A stretch of DNA of 63,184 bases from an uncultured Faecalibacterium sp. GTDB taxonomy: Bacteria; Bacillota; Clostridia; Oscillospirales; Ruminococcaceae. Where the stretch lies: the NCBI GenBank assembly GCA_934548045.1, contig CAKTEM010000015.1:1-63184 (forward strand). The letters are read 5' to 3'. The number at the start of each line of letters is the position of its first letter. The first letter of the stretch is position 1. This document shows positions 33,066 to 41,689 of the stretch, one piece after another. The notes below the pieces were generated by a model, which saw only the letters and a program-made list of their open reading frames with translations, did no database searches and was not told where the DNA came from. The translations under genes were made by a program, and so were the position numbers.

Positions 33066-33997
33066 AACTTGCGATACTCTACGCCGGGCAGGGCAGTCAG
33101 CACCCCGGTATGGGAAACGATTTATATCAGAACTATCCGGCGTTTCGGAAAGCGTTCGACACCGCCGAGCTGGATTTTGATCTGCACAGCGTCTGTTTTG
33201 AAGACCCGGAAGGCGTCCTGAATCAGACCCAGTACACCCAGCCCTGCATGGTGGCGTTTGCCGCCGGTATGACGGCTGTGCTGAGGGAAGCAGGCGTCAA
33301 GGCCGATTATCTGGCTGGTCTGTCGCTGGGCGAGTATTCCGCGCTGGAAGCGGCCGGGGTCTTTACCGCAAAGCAGGCCATTGAGCTGGCGGCGTTCCGG
33401 GGAAAGGCGATGGCCGACGCCGCAAAGGGCATCGACTGCGCCATGATCGCGGTGCTGAACCTTGATCGGGAAACACTGGCGTCCTGCTGTGAGCAGGCGT
33501 CAAACCTCGGAACAGTGCAAATCTGCAACTACAACTGTCCGGGTCAGCTCGTCATCGGCGGCGAAAAGGCTGCTGTCGAGCAGGCCGCGAAGCTGGCACA
33601 GGATGCCGGGGCGCGCCGCTGTATTCCGCTCAAGGTCAGCGGCCCATTCCACACCCGGCTGATGGCTCCGGCAGGCGACGCGCTGGCAAAGCGGTTCGAG
33701 ACGGAACCCTTCGGTGAGATGAAAACGCCGGTTCTCTTCAACTGTCTCGGCCATGAAAAGAGCAAGGACGATTCCATCCCGGCTCTCCTGACAAAGCAGG
33801 TGCAGAGCAGTGTCTACATGGAAGATACTCTCCGCCGTCTCGGGGAACTGGGCGTGACCCACATTCTTGAGGTCGGCCCGGGCAAGGCACTGAGCGGATT
33901 CGTCAAAAAGACACTCGGCGCGTCCGTCACCTGTATGTCGGTCGAGACAGCGGAAGAGCTGGAAACATTCCTGAAATTCTGGAAGGAGAACGTATGA
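33062..33997 (+). CDS. fabD: Malonyl-CoA:ACP transacylase
   Basis: A 311-residue FabD that loads malonyl groups on ACP. The opening YAGQGSQHPGMG, the active Ser in GLSLGEYSAL, and the His in VSGPFHTRLM are all intact. VGPGKALSGFVKK closes the fold. Its ATG overlaps the stop of the FabK-like gene by four bases (ATGA), and its own stop overlaps fabG. Confidence 0.96.
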   Translation: MKLAILYAGQGSQHPGMGNDLYQNYPAFRKAFDTAELDFDLHSVCFEDPEGVLNQTQYTQPCMVAFAAGMTAVLREAGVKADYLAGLSLGEYSALEAAGVFTAKQAIELAAFRGKAMADAAKGIDCAMIAVLNLDRETLASCCEQASNLGTVQICNYNCPGQLVIGGEKAAVEQAAKLAQDAGARRCIPLKVSGPFHTRLMAPAGDALAKRFETEPFGEMKTPVLFNCLGHEKSKDDSIPALLTKQVQSSVYMEDTLRRLGELGVTHILEVGPGKALSGFVKKTLGASVTCMSVETAEELETFLKFWKENV

Positions 33998-34749
33998 GCG
34001 CGGAAAATGAGATCCTGACCCGTACTGCTATCGTCACCGGCGGAAGCCGCGGCATCGGCCGGGCCGTCTGCGTCGCTCTGGCAAAACAGGGTGTACAAGT
34101 GGTCGTCAACTACTGCCACGGGGAGCAGGCCGCGAACGAGACGGTCGCTCTCTGTGAGCAGGCAGGCGTGAAAACAATCGCAGTGCAGGCGGATGTTTCG
34201 ACTGCCGAAGGCGTCAAGAAGCTGTTCGAGGAAGCCGTCTCTGCGTTTGGCCGGGTGGACATCCTTGTGAACAACGCCGGAATTACCCGGGATAATCTTA
34301 TCTTGCGCCTGAGCGAGGAGGACTTTGATAAAGTCCTCGACACGAACCTGAAAAGCGCGTTCCTCTGCTGCAAAGAAGCCGCGCGCCGGATGGTCCGTCA
34401 GCGGTACGGCCGCATCATCAACCTGAGCAGTGTCGTTGCCCTGCGCGGCAACGCAGGCCAGACCAACTATGCGGCCAGCAAAGCCGGACTCATCGGCCTG
34501 ACGAAGAGCCTCGCCCGGGAGCTGGCAAGCCGGAACGTGACGGTCAACGCCGTTGCACCCGGATTCATTATGACCGATATGACAGCGGCTCTGCCCGAAG
34601 CGGTGCAGGCCGAAATGTGCAAGGGCATCCCGGCAGGCCGGGCAGGTCAGCCGAAGGATGTCGCGAACGCCGTGACCTTCCTCGCGGCGGAACAAAGCAG
34701 CTATCTCACCGGGCAGGTCCTCTGTGTGGATGGCGGCATGGCAATGTAA
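33994..34749 (+). CDS. fabG: 3-oxoacyl-ACP reductase
   Basis: A 251-residue short-chain dehydrogenase. The NADPH site TGGSRGIGRAV, the structural NNAGITRDNL, the catalytic Ser (INLSSVVALRGNAGQ) and Tyr-x3-Lys (YAASKAG) are present, and the family ending LTGQVLCVDGGMAM is intact. It reduces 3-oxoacyl-ACP in the elongation cycle. It overlaps fabD by four bases. Confidence 0.96.
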   Translation: MSAENEILTRTAIVTGGSRGIGRAVCVALAKQGVQVVVNYCHGEQAANETVALCEQAGVKTIAVQADVSTAEGVKKLFEEAVSAFGRVDILVNNAGITRDNLILRLSEEDFDKVLDTNLKSAFLCCKEAARRMVRQRYGRIINLSSVVALRGNAGQTNYAASKAGLIGLTKSLARELASRNVTVNAVAPGFIMTDMTAALPEAVQAEMCKGIPAGRAGQPKDVANAVTFLAAEQSSYLTGQVLCVDGGMAM

Positions 34750-34765
34750 AAGGAGAAATTCTCTT

Positions 34766-36004
34766 ATGGATAGACGCAGAGTCGTGATCACCGGTCTTGG
34801 CACCGTGAATCCGCTGGGCAATACCACCGCCGAGAGCTGGGCTGCGGCCCGGGCCGGCGTGTGCGGCATCGGCCCCATCACCCAGTTCGACACCACCGAT
34901 TTCAAGTGCAAGTTGGCAGGCGAGGTCAAGGATTTTGACCCCGAGTCGGTCGTGGACAAAAAGGAAGCGCGCAAGATGGCGCGTTTCACCCTGCTGGCGT
35001 TGGGAGCGGCCGCCGAAGCACTGCGCGACAGCGGCCTTGACTGCGAAACCGAGGGCGAGAACATCGGTGTCATCGTGTCCAGCGGCATCGGCGGACTGCC
35101 GACCATCGAGGAGCAGCACAGCCGCGGCCTTGAAAAAGGGATGGAAAAGGTCAGCCCGTATTTTGTGCCGATGTCCATCGCAAACATGGCGGCGGCACAG
35201 ATCGCCATCCGGTTTGGCCTGAAAGGAATGTGTACCTGCCCGGTCACGGCCTGCGCCGGTGGCACCAATGCGGTGGGCGATGCATTCCACCGCATCCGTG
35301 ACGGCTACGAAAAAATCATGGTCTGCGGCGGTGCCGAAAGCTGCATCAGTCCGCTGGGCATCGGCGGCTTTACCAGCATGAAGGCACTCTCGACCGCCAC
35401 CGACCCGGACGCGGCAAGCCTGCCCTTCGATGCACGGCGCGGTGGTTTCGTGATGGGTGAGGGAAGTGGTATTCTGGTACTGGAAGACCTCGAACACGCA
35501 CAGGCGCGCGGCGCAAAAATTTACGCGGAAGTGGTCGGCTATGGTGCGAACTGCGACGCCTACCATTTCACGGCACCGGCTCCCGGCGGCGTGGGTGCCA
35601 TCGGCTGCATGAAGCAGGCACTGGCGGACGGCGATGTGAAGCCGGAACAGATCGACCACATCAACGCCCACGGTACCGGTACCCACATGAACGACAGCTG
35701 TGAGACGGCGGCCATCCATGCGGTGTTTGGCGAACATGCGAAAGAGATCGCAGTCGTCAGCACTAAGAGCATGACCGGCCATCTGCTGGGCGGTGCAGGC
35801 GGTGTGGAGGCGGTGTTTACGGCTCTGGCTCTCCGTGACAGCTTTGCGCCGCCGACCATCCACTACGAACAGCCCGACCCGGAGTGCGACTTGGACTATG
35901 TGCCGAATGTGGGCCGTGAGATGGAGATGCACTACGCGCTGAGCAACAGTCTGGGCTTTGGCGGACATAACGCCTGCCTTGTGTTCCGGAAATGGGAGGG
36001 CTGA
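34766..36004 (+). CDS. fabF: Beta-ketoacyl-ACP synthase II
   Basis: A 412-residue KAS II that carries out chain elongation. The active Cys lies in CPVTACAGGTNAVGDA, and the two His in NAHGTGTHMNDSCET and KSMTGHLLGGAGG. The start is ATG 34766 behind AAAAGGAG; a longer frame would begin inside fabG. Four bases separate it from fabZ. Confidence 0.96.
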   Translation: MDRRRVVITGLGTVNPLGNTTAESWAAARAGVCGIGPITQFDTTDFKCKLAGEVKDFDPESVVDKKEARKMARFTLLALGAAAEALRDSGLDCETEGENIGVIVSSGIGGLPTIEEQHSRGLEKGMEKVSPYFVPMSIANMAAAQIAIRFGLKGMCTCPVTACAGGTNAVGDAFHRIRDGYEKIMVCGGAESCISPLGIGGFTSMKALSTATDPDAASLPFDARRGGFVMGEGSGILVLEDLEHAQARGAKIYAEVVGYGANCDAYHFTAPAPGGVGAIGCMKQALADGDVKPEQIDHINAHGTGTHMNDSCETAAIHAVFGEHAKEIAVVSTKSMTGHLLGGAGGVEAVFTALALRDSFAPPTIHYEQPDPECDLDYVPNVGREMEMHYALSNSLGFGGHNACLVFRKWEG

Positions 36005-36007
36005 GCG

Positions 36008-36466
36008 ATGGCAGAACCGCGTATCCCTCGGGAAACTCCGAACGCCCTGACCTCGGAGCAGATCGCTGAGATTCTGCCTCACCGGTACCCGTTCGCGCTG
36101 GTCGACCGCATCCTCGACTATGAGCCGGGCCAGTGGGCCATCGGCCGGAAGTGTGTGACCCGGAACGAAGAATTCTTCTGCGGCCACTTTCCCGGCCAGC
36201 CGGTCATGCCGGGTGTCCTGATCCTGGAAGCTCTGGCTCAGACCGGTGCTGTCGCTGCTCTGAGCCTGCCCGAAAATAAGGGCAAGCTGGCCCTCTTCGG
36301 CGGCATCAAAAACGCCCGGTTTCGCAAGCAGGTCACGCCCGGCGATGTCCTGACCCTCCACTGTGAGCTGGTCGAGCAGCGTGGCCCGGTCGGCATCGGC
36401 AAAGCATCCGCCTATGTGGATGGCAAATGTGCCGCGACGGCGGAATTGACGTTTGTGATAAGTTAA
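36008..36466 (+). CDS. fabZ: 3-hydroxyacyl-ACP dehydratase
   Basis: A 152-residue hot-dog-fold dehydratase. The catalytic His lies in CGHFPGQPVMPGVL and the Glu in LILEALAQTGA. HRYPFALVDRILDYEPG is the family opening. It removes water from 3-hydroxyacyl-ACP, giving the substrate of FabK. It is the last gene of the operon and is followed by a terminator stem holding a repeat. Confidence 0.96.
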   Translation: MAEPRIPRETPNALTSEQIAEILPHRYPFALVDRILDYEPGQWAIGRKCVTRNEEFFCGHFPGQPVMPGVLILEALAQTGAVAALSLPENKGKLALFGGIKNARFRKQVTPGDVLTLHCELVEQRGPVGIGKASAYVDGKCAATAELTFVIS

Positions 36467-36678
36467 AAAAGAGACTGCTGCAAAACACTCCCCCAGTCAC
36501 AGCTCCGCTGTGCCAAGGCCCCCTCTGAGATGGGGCCTTGGCCTAACGGTAAGCTGTAAAGCCTCCCTCTTTGAGAAAGACTCCCTCCGGCCGGAGGGAG
36601 ATGTCTCGAAGAGACAGAAGGAGGATGGGTGGTATCGCGTTAGCGATGACGAAGGGAGTTTTGCAGCAGTCTCTTTTT
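36465..36678 (-). repeat. Interspersed intergenic repeat, copy 2, nested in a terminator stem
   Basis: The core (36487-36657) is the reverse complement of the repeat at 14831-15003. On both sides stands a perfect 21-base inverted repeat (36466-36486 and 36658-36678), reading AAAAAGAGACTGCTGC... and ...GCAGCAGTCTCTTTTT. These arms, with the A and T tracts, form a bidirectional terminator between fabZ and the kinase gene, with the repeat in the loop. The arms share no sequence with the arms around copy 1. Confidence 0.9.
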
Positions 36679-36680
36679 AT

Positions 36681-38444
36681 TTATTCCGTCTCCAACAACG
36701 GCAACTTCAAAGTAAAGCAGCTGCCTTTCCCGACTTCGCTTTCCAGCGTGATCTCACCATGATGGAGGTGCGCCAGCTCCTGAGCAATCGTCAGGCCAAG
36801 GCCAGTGGAGTCGTGTTTGGTGTTGGCGGTGGTGTGGAAGTACCGGTCGAAAACAGCGGCCTGATCCTGCGGCGCGATGCCGCAGCCGGTGTCGCGGACG
36901 CTGACGAGGGCAAAACCGTTCTCGGCTTTACAGGTCACGGTGATGTTGCCGCCGCTGGGTGTGTAGTGGATGGCGTTGGTGACGAGGTTCTGGACGATCT
37001 GTTCCAGCCGGACGTCATCGCCCCAGACCGGCAGAAATACCGATGTATCGACGTGAAGATGTACACCTTTTTTGTCAGCCTCGCTCTGGCAGGCGGAACA
37101 GACGGCGGCAGTGTCCTCGTTGAGGGCGGCACGGTCTTCGTTGAGCATGATCTGCTTCTGTTCCAGCTTGGCGGCGAGGAACAGGTCTTCGGTCAGGCGG
37201 CGGAGAAATTCGACGCGCTGACGCAAAGCCGGAAGGAGGGCAGGCAGGGCTTCGGGTGCGGATTCCAGTGTTTCAAGGCCGCTGCTCACCGCAAAAAGCG
37301 GACTGCGCAGGTCGTGGAAGATGTTCAGCATCATGCTTTTGCGCGCTTCGCTTTCCTCGGTCAGGGCCTTGGTGCGCTCGTTGACCCGTTCATCCAGCTC
37401 CCGGGCCAGTTGCTCGGTGCGGTCGAACTGGATGGCGAACCGGCGGCAGACGAAAACCATGCAGCCCAGCGCAAAGGGCAGATCAAAGATACGGGCGCAG
37501 CGGATGAGGTAGAACGTGAAAGATTCGGCAAAGAAGGGCTGTCTCATTCCGGGCAGAAGCACCCAGACCCGGAGTCCGGATGTGACCGCGCAGGGCAGAA
37601 GCAGGAGAAGGGCGGAGTTCTGGCCGTTCTGATAGGCGTGGATGAGCAGAAACAGGCAGTAGAGCATCCCAATGACGAGGGCAGACTGGCGGAGAAGGTC
37701 AACCGTGCTGAGACTGCACACAAAGTAAAGGATGCTCAAAGCGAGAACGAATGGCCGACTCTTTTTCTCCGGGAAGAACCGGGTGTGGGTCAGCCCGGCG
37801 GAAAGCCAGATGGGAGCCATGACTGTGAGCGAGAAGAAGAACCGCATCGTCAGGCCGAGCCAGTAGCTCTGGGAGACCGGAAAGAGGAAGACTACCAAAC
37901 CCCAGCTGACAAGAACAGCGAGGTAGAGCAGAAAATACCCCAGCTGAGCCTGCCGCTTATAATAGAACAGGGCCAGCACGACCGCCGCCATCGTGACAAA
38001 GGCGGTCAGGGTCATGAGCTGAAGCAGGCTCCGGAATTCCAGCCCGGCGGAAGCGCGTTCCGGCGTCATCAGCCAGCACTGCGGCTCCCGGACGCAGTTC
38101 ACCCGAATGTGGATGGGCTGGCCGGTCGGTTCCAGCCGGAACACCTCGCCGGAACGGTCAGCGGCTGTCAGCTCGAGCGGATACCCGGAGCTGGTGCCGC
38201 TGAAACAGAGGGTCAGGGCGGTGTCAGGAGATTCCGTGTTCAGGACGAACTCCCACTCCTGTTCCGAGATTGGCACCCAGTCGACCAGAGTGACACCTTT
38301 TTCAGCGGCAGAATCGGTGAGGACTTCGCCGCTGGAAAGGGTCGGGAACTTTGTGTTGAACCAGATGCCGGCCAGCGCGATGAACACGGCCAGAACGAGG
38401 GCGAGGCAGGGAAAAAATGTCTTTTTCGAGGATATTTGCATCAT
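36681..38444 (-). CDS. Sensor histidine kinase with 7-TM-type sensor region
   Basis: A 587-residue membrane kinase. A signal-like helix (residues 8-28) precedes an outer beta domain (about 30-140) and seven or so membrane helices (about 145-340), resembling 7TMR-DISM sensors. A coiled linker leads to the kinase core: NIFHDLRSPLFAV (H box), NLVTNAIHYTP (N box), DTGCGIAP and STGLGLTIAQEL (G boxes). The start is ATG 38444 behind AGGTGG. It is divergent from an OmpR-type regulator, its probable partner. The signal is unknown. Confidence 0.9.
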   Translation of the reverse strand: MMQISSKKTFFPCLALVLAVFIALAGIWFNTKFPTLSSGEVLTDSAAEKGVTLVDWVPISEQEWEFVLNTESPDTALTLCFSGTSSGYPLELTAADRSGEVFRLEPTGQPIHIRVNCVREPQCWLMTPERASAGLEFRSLLQLMTLTAFVTMAAVVLALFYYKRQAQLGYFLLYLAVLVSWGLVVFLFPVSQSYWLGLTMRFFFSLTVMAPIWLSAGLTHTRFFPEKKSRPFVLALSILYFVCSLSTVDLLRQSALVIGMLYCLFLLIHAYQNGQNSALLLLLPCAVTSGLRVWVLLPGMRQPFFAESFTFYLIRCARIFDLPFALGCMVFVCRRFAIQFDRTEQLARELDERVNERTKALTEESEARKSMMLNIFHDLRSPLFAVSSGLETLESAPEALPALLPALRQRVEFLRRLTEDLFLAAKLEQKQIMLNEDRAALNEDTAAVCSACQSEADKKGVHLHVDTSVFLPVWGDDVRLEQIVQNLVTNAIHYTPSGGNITVTCKAENGFALVSVRDTGCGIAPQDQAAVFDRYFHTTANTKHDSTGLGLTIAQELAHLHHGEITLESEVGKGSCFTLKLPLLETE

Positions 38445-38469
38445 AAAACCACCTAGCAAAGAAAACCAG

Positions 38470-38510
38470 TTGTGAATTCCCTTAAAATAAGGTATACTAA
38501 GGTTAGTATA
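38470..38510 (+). promoter_or_regulatory. Promoter and palindromic operator of the response regulator gene
   Basis: TTGTGA (38470-38475), a 17-base spacer and TATACT (38493-38498). The -10 box is the left arm of a perfect palindrome TATACTAAGGTTAGTATA (38493-38510), suggesting repression or autoregulation at this promoter. Confidence 0.75.
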
Positions 38511-38543
38511 TCAGATTTTGAAGAAAAAGGGGAGAGCAAACCA

Positions 38544-39242
38544 ATGATCCGGGTGCTATTGGTCGAGGATGATCCGGTGATCCGAGACACCACGCGCTAT
38601 TTTTTGGAGAGCCAGAAGAATTTCGAGGTGGTCTGCGCTGAGACGGGCGGCGACGCACTGAGCCATGCCCGGGAGAAGTTCGATGTGATCCTGATGGACA
38701 TCCTGCTTCCGGACACCAATGGCGTCGACCTCTGTCAGCGGCTCCGCAGCTGGCATCACTGCCCCATCATCTTCACCTCCTGTCTGGACGATACCGATAC
38801 GGTCGTCAAGGCGTTGGAACTGGGCGGCGATGACTTTATCCCGAAGCCCTATCATAATAAGGTATTGCTGGCGCGCATCATGGCAAACATCCGCCGGGTG
38901 CAGATGGACGCCGCCGAGCCGTCGGTCAACGGCTACCATTGCGCCGCCTTTACGCTGGACGCCAACAGCCACAATGTCGAACGGCAGGGCAAGAGCATCC
39001 ACCTCGCTGATATGGAGTACCGTATTTTAACTTTGTTCGTGCGGTATCCGAACACCTTTTTCACGGCGAACGAGCTGTACCAGAAGATTTGGGGCAAGGA
39101 CAGCCTCGGCGATGTCCGGACGGTACAGGTACATATCCATAACCTGCGGAGCAAGATCGAGCCGGACCCGACGAAACCGGTGTATTTGAAGAATGTGTGG
39201 GGGAAGGGTTATATTTTTCAGCCGGAAGGGGAAACACTTTAA
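38544..39242 (+). CDS. OmpR/PhoB-family response regulator
   Basis: A 232-residue regulator. The receiver (residues 1-120) has VEDD near residue 7, the phospho-acceptor Asp in ILMDILLP, and Lys in PKPY. The C-terminal winged helix (about 130-230) ends VYLKNVWGKGYIFQPE, as in PhoB-like proteins. The start at 38544 follows GGGGAGAG. Its kinase lies divergently upstream and a flavoprotein reductase gene lies 270 bases downstream, a possible target. Confidence 0.93.
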   Translation: MIRVLLVEDDPVIRDTTRYFLESQKNFEVVCAETGGDALSHAREKFDVILMDILLPDTNGVDLCQRLRSWHHCPIIFTSCLDDTDTVVKALELGGDDFIPKPYHNKVLLARIMANIRRVQMDAAEPSVNGYHCAAFTLDANSHNVERQGKSIHLADMEYRILTLFVRYPNTFFTANELYQKIWGKDSLGDVRTVQVHIHNLRSKIEPDPTKPVYLKNVWGKGYIFQPEGETL

Positions 39243-39255
39243 AATCAATTAAGTA

Positions 39256-39304
39256 AATCACGCCAACTTCTTAAGGAAACTTAAGCAGTTGGCGTGATTT
39301 TTTG
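39256..39304 (+). terminator. Terminator of the response regulator gene
   Basis: A very stable hairpin: outer arms aatcacgccaact and agttggcgtgatt with an inner CTTAAG/CTTAAG helix, then TTTTTT. Confidence 0.93.
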
Positions 39305-39396
39305 TATTCATGGAGACTTCGATAAGCAAATATCAAACGAAACGGGTTTAAAAGACGTTCTTTTGCGGCAAAAACGGCTAAGAAGTGGTTAATAAG

Positions 39397-39412
39397 TTTA
39401 AGAAATCTTAAA
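39397..39412 (+). promoter_or_regulatory. Palindrome in the flavoprotein control region
   Basis: TTTAAG-AAAT-CTTAAA lies about 105 bases before the flavoprotein start. Its right half (CTTAAAA, 39407-39413) abuts a possible -35, with TATGTT or TAGATT 16-22 bases on. It could bind the adjacent response regulator or another factor. The rest of the 39305-39515 interval is AT-rich, with no gene seen. Confidence 0.45.
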
Positions 39413-39515
39413 AGACAGAATCGAAAAACTATGTTAGATTATTATCGAACGAAGTGCGAATGAGGCACCACGTCTGAAGGAAGAAAGAAAAAAGCAAGAA
39501 GAAAGGAACCTCGCA

Positions 39516-41558
39516 ATGAACAAGATCTCTCGTAAAGGTTTTCTGAAGATCGCAGCGGCTGCGGCAATGTCCGGCGTGACCGCTGGCGCACTGGCAGCCT
39601 GCAACGCAGCAAGCTCCAGCACTGCCGCATCCAGCAGCACTGCTGCTTCCGGTGCAGCCGGCACCTACATCCCCGGCACCTATGAAGGCACCGCAGAGGG
39701 CATCTCCTCTACCGTCAAGGTCACCATGACCTTCTCCGACAGCGCGGTGACCGATGTCGTGGTTGATACCTCCGGTGAGACCGCATCCTACGGCGCAGCT
39801 GCTGCTGACCAGCTGAAAGAGCAGCTGCTGGCTGCCGGTTCCGCTGAGATCGACGGCGTTTCTGGTTCTACCGTTACCAGCGAGGCTGTCATGAAGGCTG
39901 CCAAGAGCTGCTTTGCACAGGCAAAGGGCGAGGCTACCGTGACCAGCGTTCAGCTGCCGACCGGCGACGAGAACGACTGGCTGGGCAAAGAGCCTGACAT
40001 CGACGAAGCTGCCATCACCGAGACCGTTGATACCGACATCGTCATCGTCGGCGCAGGCAACGGCGGTATGTTCGCTGCTGCTTATGCTGCAGCAAATGGC
40101 CTGAACTTCCGCATCATCGAGCAGAACGCTGCTGTTCAGGATACCCGTCACTGGTACGGTGCGATCGACTCCGCTGCTGCAAAAGAAGCAGGCGAGAAGC
40201 CCTTCGACCGCGCAAAGCTGCTGAGCGAGATCTCCCGTTACGCTTCCGGCAAGTGCGACCAGCGCGTTGTCCGCACCTGGATCAACGAGTCTGCTTCCAT
40301 GCACGACTTCATGCGCAGCATCCTCGAGGACAAGTACGGCTGGGTCTGTGACTTCACCTCTGGTACTGAGGCTGCATGGCCTGCAGAGAACGCAGAGCAC
40401 AACACCGATTACCTCTTCCCCGTCGAAGAGCACAACTACATGGCAAGCGAGAACGCTTCCGGTAAGCCCCGTAACGTCCTGTTCCAGGAGTACATCGAGG
40501 AGCTGGGCTACGGCATCGACTTCAAGACCAGTCTCGCAAAGCTGGAGAAGGACTCCACCGGCCGCATCACCGGCATCATCGCTCAGAGCACTGAGGATGA
40601 CCACTTCATCCGTTACAACGCAGCCAAGGGCGTTCTGCTGGCTTGCGGCGGTTACTGCGGTAACCCGTACATGATGGAGCAGCTGGATCCTCTGGGTACT
40701 TCCGTTACCACCGCCTGCTCTTATTCTCCGGCCGACAAGGGCTACGGCATCCGCGCCGCCGTCTGGGCTGGCGCAAACCTCGACAAGGAGGCAGCTCCCA
40801 TGCTGTTCGACCGCGGCATCGTCGCTCCCGGTGTGGATGCAGGCTATGTTGACAGCTCCAGCTCCTTCGGCGGTAAGGCATTCCCCGGCACCGTCAGCCA
40901 GTACAATACCGGCACCCAGCCGTTCCTGAAGGTCAACCGCAACGGTGAGCGTTTCGCAAACGAGAGCTGCCCCTACAACGATATCGTCTACGCTGCATCT
41001 CACCAGCCGGGCCGCGTCTATGCACAGATCCACGACGCAAACTTCCACGATGATATCTCCCGTTTCCACACCATCGGCTGCTCCGCAATGTCTCGCAACC
41101 TGCCCCAGATGGTCGACAGCCAGATGGAAAAGCACATCGAGGCCGGTCTGATGTTCAAGTGCGACACCCTCGACGAGCTGGCTGACAAGCTGGGCTTCAC
41201 CGGCGAGGCAAAGACTACCTTCCTCGCAACCGTCGACCGTTACAACGAGCTGTACGATGCACAGGAAGACACCGATTTCGGCAAGCCTGCATACCGCCTG
41301 AGCGCGATCCGTCAGGCTCCGTTCTATGGCTGCTGGCTGGGTGCTTCTCTGCTGACCACCGAGCAGGGCATTGCCATCAACGATAAGGGTCAGGCTCTGG
41401 ACACCGACAACAAGCCGATGGAAGGCCTGTATGTTACCGGTGATATGTCCGGCAGCTTCTTCGCCAACAATTATCCCTGCCTGATGGCTGGTGTGGCGAT
41501 GGGCCGCACCCTGACCTTCGCAATGAAGGCGATCAAGCAGATGGCTGGTCTGGAATAA
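39516..41558 (+). CDS. Exported FMN/FAD flavoprotein reductase (fumarate reductase-like lipoprotein)
   Basis: A 680-residue secreted flavoenzyme. The N-terminus has a basic SRKGFLK stretch, a hydrophobic helix and the lipobox LAAC (Cys 29), followed by a Ser/Ala-rich linker. An FMN-binding domain spans about residues 48-135 and ends in GVSGSTVTSEAVMKA, the S-G-S-T pattern of ApbE-type covalent flavinylation at Thr. The FAD-binding reductase domain covers 168-680 (DIVIVGAGNGGMFAAAYAA). Such proteins reduce fumarate, urocanate or similar acceptors outside the membrane. The acceptor here is unknown. Codon use is strongly biased, like the butyrate operon, suggesting high expression. Confidence 0.9.
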   Translation: MNKISRKGFLKIAAAAAMSGVTAGALAACNAASSSTAASSSTAASGAAGTYIPGTYEGTAEGISSTVKVTMTFSDSAVTDVVVDTSGETASYGAAAADQLKEQLLAAGSAEIDGVSGSTVTSEAVMKAAKSCFAQAKGEATVTSVQLPTGDENDWLGKEPDIDEAAITETVDTDIVIVGAGNGGMFAAAYAAANGLNFRIIEQNAAVQDTRHWYGAIDSAAAKEAGEKPFDRAKLLSEISRYASGKCDQRVVRTWINESASMHDFMRSILEDKYGWVCDFTSGTEAAWPAENAEHNTDYLFPVEEHNYMASENASGKPRNVLFQEYIEELGYGIDFKTSLAKLEKDSTGRITGIIAQSTEDDHFIRYNAAKGVLLACGGYCGNPYMMEQLDPLGTSVTTACSYSPADKGYGIRAAVWAGANLDKEAAPMLFDRGIVAPGVDAGYVDSSSSFGGKAFPGTVSQYNTGTQPFLKVNRNGERFANESCPYNDIVYAASHQPGRVYAQIHDANFHDDISRFHTIGCSAMSRNLPQMVDSQMEKHIEAGLMFKCDTLDELADKLGFTGEAKTTFLATVDRYNELYDAQEDTDFGKPAYRLSAIRQAPFYGCWLGASLLTTEQGIAINDKGQALDTDNKPMEGLYVTGDMSGSFFANNYPCLMAGVAMGRTLTFAMKAIKQMAGLE

Positions 41559-41591
41559 GTTTTCCTTCTTCTTCAGAATAACATAAACAGC

Positions 41592-41639
41592 AACACCGCG
41601 GAAGGTTCTTCAAACAGGACCTTCCGCGGTGTTGTTTTT
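41592..41639 (+). terminator. Terminator of the flavoprotein gene
   Basis: Perfect 15-base arms AACACCGCGGAAGGT (41592-41606) and ACCTTCCGCGGTGTT (41619-41633), followed by GTTTTTC. Confidence 0.95.
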
Positions 41640-41689
41640 CCCTCTATACACAAATCAAGCTCGGCACACAGGCCGGATAAGATCATAGA

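Noticed and set aside
36510..38456. A 648-codon frame antisense to the sensor kinase
   Set aside because: The minus-strand kinase has all its motifs. The antisense product is Gln/Gly/Arg-rich, starts in the repeat and matches nothing known.
39429..41135. A 568-codon frame antisense to the flavoprotein gene
   Set aside because: It is repetitive, rich in Val, Cys, Ala and Gly, and covers the flavoprotein promoter. It is a shadow of biased codons.
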